64,000 nt of DNA, taken from contig NC_079487.1 of NCBI RefSeq assembly GCF_020520425.1, positions 133,756,385 to 133,820,384 of the forward strand, read 5' to 3'. The position numbers and the translations under genes were made by a program. A model generated the notes under the pieces. It made no database searches. It was not told the DNA's origin and worked only from the letters and a program-made list of their open reading frames with translations. This document shows positions 57,690-64,000 of the stretch, piece after piece. Numbering within the stretch: the stretch's first letter is position 1; every line of letters starts with the position of its first letter. This DNA is from Spinacia oleracea (taxonomy: Eukaryota; Streptophyta; Magnoliopsida; Caryophyllales; Amaranthaceae).

Positions 57690-58912
57690 TTTAGCATATG
57701 TAAAAAAACAAACAAACTAGTGGATCACCCAAAAAACCTACTTACCTTTGCCTCCCTTTTCAGTTTTCAGTCTTTTCACAAAAAAGGCTTAGAAAATGAA
57801 AGAATGAGATCATATTGAAAGAAATATTGTAGAGGTTATAGGTGGAGTATGTTTATTTTAGTTATTCTTGTTAGTTACGCATGAACTAATAATAAGATTC
57901 CTCCACATAACTACTTTTTATACAAACCGCACAAAACAGGAGAAAGACAGTCTGCCCACTTGCAATTGCCAACAAGTCAACATACATACATACGGATCAT
58001 TTACTTAGCTTGTTCACGTTCTTGTTGCTTCAGAATTCAAGTATGGAAGCATTTTTCTGGCAACCTTCTTCAACATACTTGTATATTTTCCCCAAACAAA
58101 ACTAAAACTTCATCAATCATCTATTTGAATGCAATCCGCAGACTGCGGAGGCATTTGATTAGGAGAGGTTTGAGAGAAAAAAAGCTTTTTGAAATGAATT
58201 AGAGGTTTGACCTTTAGAAAAAGCTAGTTAGAAGAATTAGGAGAGGTTTGTAAGAGAGTTTTGAGGTGAAAAAACTAATTTTGAAAGAGCTCAATATAGG
58301 AGCTTTTTGCAATTAGAGGTTTGAGAAAGTAAATGAAAATGACTAATTTGTCATACTATTGACTATGATTACAACCACTACCAACCTTGGTACCTTACAT
58401 TATTTTCACATTAGAGGTCCTTAATGATCATTTTGCATATCAAATGGTTAACAACTATCAACTATTTGCCAAACATTTTTATACAAGCAGCTAATTCAAC
58501 CAGCTAGTCAAACCAACTAATACAAACAACTAACCGCTGATAGCTAGTCAAACCAGCTAACAACTAAAAAATTCTAACCAAACAGGGCCCACGGAAATTT
58601 GAAGGACTAACAGAACAAATGAACTCTCATTGAGTACCAGTTTCATCACAACAATTACTAGTACCCTTACAGGATTTAGAACACATTTACAAACACATCT
58701 TATCATTTTACAATTCTAAGATCACAATTACTATCACGAGCATCGCTGAGTATCAGGATTCAGGATAATAGACAGTTAGCTTAAATTGGCTGAAGCTTCC
58801 ATGGGACGAACTTTAAGGACTCTGTTTGTACAAAAGCTCAGCAATTAGTCATTATCTTCCTTCCAGATATCTTCAAGGTCATTTGATACAAATGATTAGG
58901 GAACACACAATA
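56324..58912. other. AT-rich spacer, no gene seen
   Basis: At about 56490-56790 a palindromic 'GTACAATAAAT(A/T)' block occurs at both ends of an AT-rich stretch rich in 'AAAAGTTA', possibly a MITE. A T run lies at about 57659-57686. About 58190-58590 ends in 'CTAACCAAACAGGGCCC', like one end of a PIF-type MITE, but the opposite end is not clear. The part next to 58912 is probably the 3' UTR of the SufE gene. Confidence 0.4.
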
Positions 58913-61900
58913 TTAACAGTTAGCACAAACCTCGTCTGCAATCAAGAAAGACCAAAAAAAACTACAGTCAAAATAAGTTTAAGGGTTTGAAGTTATCAGA
59001 TAAGTTTCCGACATTTTACTTTCTGATTTCTATAAATGAAACAGCGATGAATAAGAGTTGATTGTCAAACAAATAGCAATCAGAAACCGTGTTATCAAAT
59101 GTAAAATCGAGCATTAATGTAAAATCAAATCTTCACAAGAATAATAGGGTGACTACATCTACTACTATGGCTATTGGGAAAACTGTACGTCTAATGTGGT
59201 TGAAGGAAAACTTTAGCCCTTACAAGAATTCACTTCAGAATAGGTAAAAACAATCAAGTTTAAGCAAAGACAAAATGTCAAACAACGATGGACAGCATTG
59301 ATTGTCACAAAGCTAAGCAAAATAGAGCTAAAAATTGGAAACCCTTTGTTTGGATAATGTCCCTCAAGCAATGCCAAGAAAAAGCTCAAAACTGACTTTA
59401 GACTGACTCGGATTTAGAACTAAAATAAATAATTGTACTTTGTACTATCCTAAAATTTGCAAGGCGATTTTCAAGAACGCCCTAGCATAAAAAGTCCAGC
59501 TTGTAACCATAAAGCCGCGAAGAATTGACTAAATACAAGTATCATATCATATAAGAATCAAACTCATACTCATCATAAATTCACAAGTATGAAGGACATA
59601 TTAACTACGGAGTATAAGAATATAAACCATCAGATTGCTGTTTCACAACAACCATTCATCTTTAGGCTGCGCTATATTCACCTGATTTTCACTTATTTTT
59701 CATGAACTTATCTTATCTGAAATTATCTGAACTTAACTGAACTTATCTGAACTTATTATAACTTATCAAAACTTATTTTAGTTATAAATTGTACTTGGTC
59801 AACCCTTATTTTTTTTGAACTTATCTTATCTGAACTTATCTGAACTTAATTAAACTTATCTGAACTTAATTAAACTTATCTGAACTTATTTTTCCTGAAA
59901 TAAGTGGAAATAAGGTGAACAGAACATGGCCTTATTTTTGGGTATTTAGTAGCAAGGGCTAAATAACTTGTACTATAAGTTTAGAGTTTTCCACTGTTAT
60001 GAAAGAAATGTCGATTTTGGTATTGTTGACTACCGCCACTTTACTGCTCATTTAATTTTATTAGATTTTCCTCCAAATAGATGAAGGCATTGGTATTAAT
60101 TTTGATTTCTCAAAAGAATCATTACTTCCATTATTGGTTATGTACTTCTCTGGTTATGTACTTATGTTGTTATGTGTGGCTTTTGAAGTGATGGATATAA
60201 AGGCTCAAGGATATTTCAATTTCCAAACCGTTCACCTATGAACCTATTAATCATTGTCAAACACGAATAAATGATTGCAACGAATCTTAACGATAGTGAT
60301 CCCTAACCAGCAGCTTGATGCTTACAGCCAAAATTTGAATTATCAATTTTCAGCAAAACTAAATCACACAAAAAAAGTGCTGGTTGATTGTATCAAGCAA
60401 ATACATCCAAGTCGACTTTTCAATGCCAACTACTCCCTCCATCCGGAAGTCATAGTCACATTGCCACAACCTCCCATAATTAAGGATTCACTATAATTTC
60501 ACTTAAAAAAAACCACCTATCCCCTCCTCCACCACTCTATTCATGTGGGGTGGGTTTGGGAATCTAAAATCAATCTATTTTCAATGTTAAGAAATGAAAC
60601 AACTTTTTCTAGACGTCCAAAAATAGTATACATAACGTGACTATTAATTCTGAAAGGAGGAAGTAGCTCATAGTTGTTGCAACTTTTAACCCACACATTA
60701 TCAAATTAAACAGAAACAAACAAATCAAAGGCAGCTTGGAAAACTTAGTAAAGGTTTTGGCTTATTGGTAAGTGCATCAACGCAGCGCAAAGAAACAAAT
60801 TAAATGCTAGCTTTTCAAAGACATGAGTAACAAAAATGATTACCTTTAGCACTAATACTATCAGCAGGAACAACCAAAGGTAGAATAGTATTCATATTCA
60901 ATGAATCCAATTGGCATTCTTCCTGATCTTTCTCCACAAGGAAACTCTTAGTTCTCTCCTGAATATTGATTAACACATTGTTCCAACTATTCACTCTCGA
61001 ACGAACAGGGAGTCCCACGTTCATGTCTGTCAAGTCCTCTGCTTTCACCTTCAAACAACAAACATCACCATGAAGATTATATAGCCATTTGTTTTCTTTT
61101 TTTGTGATTAAGCATGTTGGTTAACATGTCCAAATTTGTGCAAATATGAGATATTTCTCTAGGGAAATCAACACATACATAATACATCGAAACATAAACA
61201 TGATGTAGACAGAATTATTCGATCCCAAGTCTTGAATACCACCGCCTAGGATTTTACTAATCATGCAACTAGGAAGGCCAAACTCAGTTTGTACCCGGGC
61301 CGAAAGAAAGTCTTTTTAAAGATTAAAGGACATTAGAATATCCTTAAAGAATCTAGGCATATCTTTGCACACTATTCCATATCATACATACCATGATACC
61401 AAACCATTTAAGGATTTAAAAATAGTAACATTTTTCTTAAAGCAAAAATCAACAAACATATAAATATCTCAATAGTCAGTCCACCCCTCCCAAAATATAA
61501 TTTCTTATCTGGTATTGTGATTGCTGATTCAGGGCCATAATTAAAAAGTTACAAATCTTTAACATTTAGTAGTAAGCAAAAGATAGTCAAATCCTTTGTG
61601 AGAAATTGTTATCCCTACCAAACAAATATGCACTAATACATACTCCCTAGCATCATAATTCATGACAAAAAGGGCTACTTATATAATTTTTCTTACAAAG
61701 TACAAACATAACATAACATAACATAACATAACATAACATAACATAAGGTATAATAAATGATTGATTGAGAAAATTAAAGAAAGGGAAACTTCATTATACC
61801 TTCAATACATCCTCAGGAAAAGCACCATCAAGCAAAAAGATGAGACAAGAACAAAACCCTTTGGTAATCTCCGAATCACTATCAGCCCCAAATCTCATTC

Positions 61901-62342
61901 TCCCCACCTCATCAACCACCACTTCTAGCCAAACCTGGGCGGCGCAACCAGGGACTCGGTTCTCCGGCGACCTAGTCAACTCACCGAGTTGAGGGAGAAC
62001 CATGGCGTAATCAAGAAGCCTCTTAACCCTATCTATGGGTTCCGGAAGCGACCGGAACTCGGAAACCAACCTCGAAAGCCTCAAAGAAACAAGCCCAGGT
62101 GACGAAATGGGGGGAATTCCATGTTTCTCATCTGGGTATGGATTCAATTGACAAAATGAGGTGAATTTAGAGATGGGGTTTTGACCTAAATTCGAAAATT
62201 TGACAGGAAAATTGGTGAAATTGAGGGGTTTAAGGGTCAACAGAGAGGATATGGGAGGTGGGTTGATGAAATTGGAAGAGCTTGGGGAAGAACAAGGGCA
62301 AATGGATGGGGGTAAAGCTGGAATTTTGGTGGTGAATGACAT
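58913..62342 (-). CDS. SufE-domain protein related to the N-terminus of quinolinate synthase, plastid-targeted
   Basis: Exons 61800-62342, 60844-61048 and 58913-58935; 771 nt, 256 aa. Residues 1-60 are Ser/Pro-rich with few acids, as in a chloroplast transit peptide. The SufE domain follows: 'SEFRSLPEPIDRVKRLLDYA', then 'ENRVPGCAAQVWLE' with the sulfur-accepting Cys at about 133, then 'RMRFGADSDSEITKGFCSC' and 'LDGAFPEDVL'. Exon 2 carries 'AEDLTDMNVGLP' and 'SRVNSWNNVL'. SufE proteins take sulfur from the cysteine desulfurase NFS2 for Fe-S assembly. The wording is closest to plant quinolinate synthase (SUFE3), whose SufE part is fused to NadA. No NadA exon exists in the 3.8 kb after exon 2; the only frame-fitting exon I found adds 'DEVCANC' and stops. 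A SufE-only protein like SUFE2 is the simplest reading. Exon 3 is inferred from 23 nt. Confidence 0.75.
59665..59931. mobile_element. Tourist/PIF-type MITE in intron 2 of the SufE gene
   Basis: TIRs GGCTGCGCTATATTCACC and inverted GGCCATGTTCTGTTCACC, TTA on both sides (59662-59664, 59932-59934). Interior repeats of TGAACTTATC; same family as 7393 and 33087. Confidence 0.85.
60433..60663. mobile_element. Stowaway-type MITE in intron 2 of the SufE gene
   Basis: Ends CTCCCTCCATCCGGAAGTCA and inverted CTTCCTCCTTTCAGAATTAA; TA at 60431-60432 and 60664-60665. 231 bp. Confidence 0.75.
61703..61746. repeat. (ACATA)n pentanucleotide repeat
   Basis: About nine perfect copies of ACATA in intron 1 of the SufE gene, 54 bp from the exon 1 splice donor. 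Confidence 0.9.
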
Positions 62343-63595
62343 TGCTAATGCCTAAAATGGTGAAGAATGAAGATGATTCTGGAGAAAAGAGGGAGATTTT
62401 ATATTTGCAGGAGAGAAGAAGAAGAAGATGTTTGGGAAAGAGGAACACTAAAAACAGTTGGACATATTTATAATGTGTTACAACAATTATATTTTTAAGG
62501 CGCCAAAAGAACGGCCAATATTCATGTGAAAAGTGACTATATAAGTATGACTCTAATGACTATGATTAGTGAAAGCTTTTTATATGCGTCTGGATATATT
62601 TAGAGTTAAGTGTATTACGTAAAATAGTGAATTTTTTATATGCGCTGGATATATTTAGAGTTAAGTGTATTATATAAATAGTTTTTTTTAGAATGAAAAA
62701 TGAAAAGAGCCAATCATAATATACAATCCTCGGGAAAAAATAGGTGAGGATTTTGGGATTAATAAATAAACATGTCATATGGTATATGGAGTATTCTAGT
62801 TGGCGTATTCTAGTTGGCTATTTTCAGTTCTCATTTCTTATCGTAGTCAATCTATTATGTAAGTGTTTTTTTTTACTCATTTGATAAATACTTCATGTAA
62901 ATGAGTAAAATTAAATAGGTAAACTTGGGTGCATGGTAGGTTAGAGTGGTGGTTGGATTCATGGAATGTGATCCATGAAGTTTGGGAATATGGAAAAGTG
63001 ACGTCATTTGTATTTGACTACATCATTTAATGGGCAATAATCTTATGTAAGGCAGTGTGTCATCACTCATCATAATCTCTTAGTCATTTTGTCAAAATCG
63101 CCACCAACCTCGGAGAAAGTATCTTTGCATATCTGATATGCCCTTGCAAATGAAAATTATAACAAAAGATAAAATAGGAAAAAGATAAAAAAAATAAATT
63201 GAAGGGAAGTAAATAGTACTTTTTAAAACAGAATGATATTTTTTTAACAGAAATGGTATTTGTTTTTACATAAATGATACTTCATTTTTCTTTTTCCTAT
63301 TATATCATTTTATTGACTGATATACGTTTACAACACATATCAGATAGCCACCTCGCCGCTCCCCAAACACCCGGCCATTTATATACAAATATATTTATGA
63401 TCATTGATCATGATACTGATCATGTGAAGTAGCTTCTCCCTACATGGCTACATCTCACCAAGATTGACCCATACTGATTACAGAGTATATCTAAAATGAA
63501 TGAAATATTCCATTCATTTACGGAACGTTATCTCTACTAATGCGTTTCTCTACGAAAACAAAACAAAAATAATAATCTTACATGCTTTCAAATTA
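62343..63595. other. Upstream region of the SufE gene and spacer
   Basis: Two near-identical blocks of about 60 bp with 'GCTGGATATATTTAGAGTTA' lie at 62586 and 62642. A dispersed repeat at about 63108-63350 ('ATCTGATATGCCCTTGCAAA' / inverted 'CTATCTGATATGTGTTGTAA') is related to about 34590-34790. No gene. Confidence 0.45.
62465..62472 (-). promoter_or_regulatory. TATA box of the SufE gene
   Basis: TATAAATA on the minus strand, about 123 bp before the ATG at 62342, giving a leader of roughly 90 nt. Confidence 0.5.
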
Positions 63596-64000
63596 GGCAA
63601 ATTTGCTAAAAATACATTTTATAACTCAAATTTTGCGAGAAAGGAACTTATATAATTATTTTTTTGTGAAATCACACCTTAATGTAATTTTTTTGGGAGA
63701 AAGGATCTAAGGGAAGTTTCGGCATTGACTGAACTTTTCCGACCATTGACTTACGCGTGAGCAGCACGTGTGACTTAAATTGGCTAAAAACACTGATTTT
63801 CCCGAGTCTTGAATTTTCAAATTTGATTTTATTTCGATTTTTTTTTCAACTTTGGGTTTTAAAGCTTAGAATTTTGGAGGAAATTTGGATTTTTGGTTAG
63901 CAAAATACACGCGTGCTTCTCATGTGCAAGTCAATGGTCGGAAAAGCCCAGTCAATGCCGAACACTTACTTTTGGTTGTCTTTTGCAAAACAAAATTACA
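63596..64000. mobile_element. MULE-type foldback MITE, cut by the window edge
   Basis: Starts GGCAAATTTGCTAAAAA and follows the element at 19116-19614 closely ('GCATTGACTGA', 'TTCCCGAGTCTTGAATTTTC'). The right arm is incomplete at 64000. The left candidate target sequence is TTCAAATTA (63587-63595). Confidence 0.8.

Overview
This is a piece of a plant nuclear genome, very probably a eudicot. The host genes are intron-rich with GT-AG splicing and encode plant-type proteins: DUF868, GDSL esterases, plant-type eIF4B, and a plastid SufE protein of the quinolinate-synthase type. Spacers and introns are AT-rich and full of plant MITEs, Helitrons and SINEs. An Amaranthaceae/Caryophyllales source is a guess from the style of the repeats; nothing in the window proves it. 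I recognised no LTR retrotransposon or virus-like element.

Layout. 0.6-1.7 kb: a single-exon DUF868 gene (+). 1.7-5.7 kb: repeats, including a perfect 50-bp foldback, a GC-rich hAT-like MITE, and a 1.6-kb element filled by an (AATAATT)n array. 5.7-39.9 kb: five GDSL esterase/lipase genes, A (-), B (-), C (+), D (-) and E (-). All have five exons with the same splice phases and an invariant 271-nt exon 4; the reconstructed products are 397, 389, 406, 388 and 404 aa. Nearly every intron size difference can be traced to a recognisable transposon. A and B are the closest pair and also share 3' flank. 35.3-36.7 kb: three tandem tRNA-Arg(ACG) genes. 41-45 kb: gene relics (a CWC22 MA3-domain fragment and a broken F-box gene) and a small Cys/His-rich ORF, with nested Helitrons between them. 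47.5-55.0 kb: eIF4B (-), three coding exons. 58.9-62.3 kb: a plastid-targeted SufE-domain protein (-) that matches the N-terminal part of quinolinate synthase without its NadA part. The right edge cuts a foldback element.

The genes do not form a pathway. The GDSL cluster is a tandem family, expected to give secreted (E possibly membrane-anchored) esterases. The others are single housekeeping genes: translation initiation, and sulfur transfer for Fe-S or NAD synthesis.

The most unusual content is in the mobile DNA. A hAT-type element inside an eIF4B intron carries a piece of a calmodulin-like gene. A MITE ends about 50 bp before GDSL gene C and appears to supply its TATA box. A 1.6-kb element can be compared with its empty site in the paralogous flank. 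A 2.4-kb element packed with GTTCTTTT motifs is nested in a Stowaway MITE. A 102-bp tRNA-headed retroposon has a perfect 19-bp target duplication. All exon joins were read by eye from splice signals, reading frame and paralogue comparison; none has been checked against transcripts.
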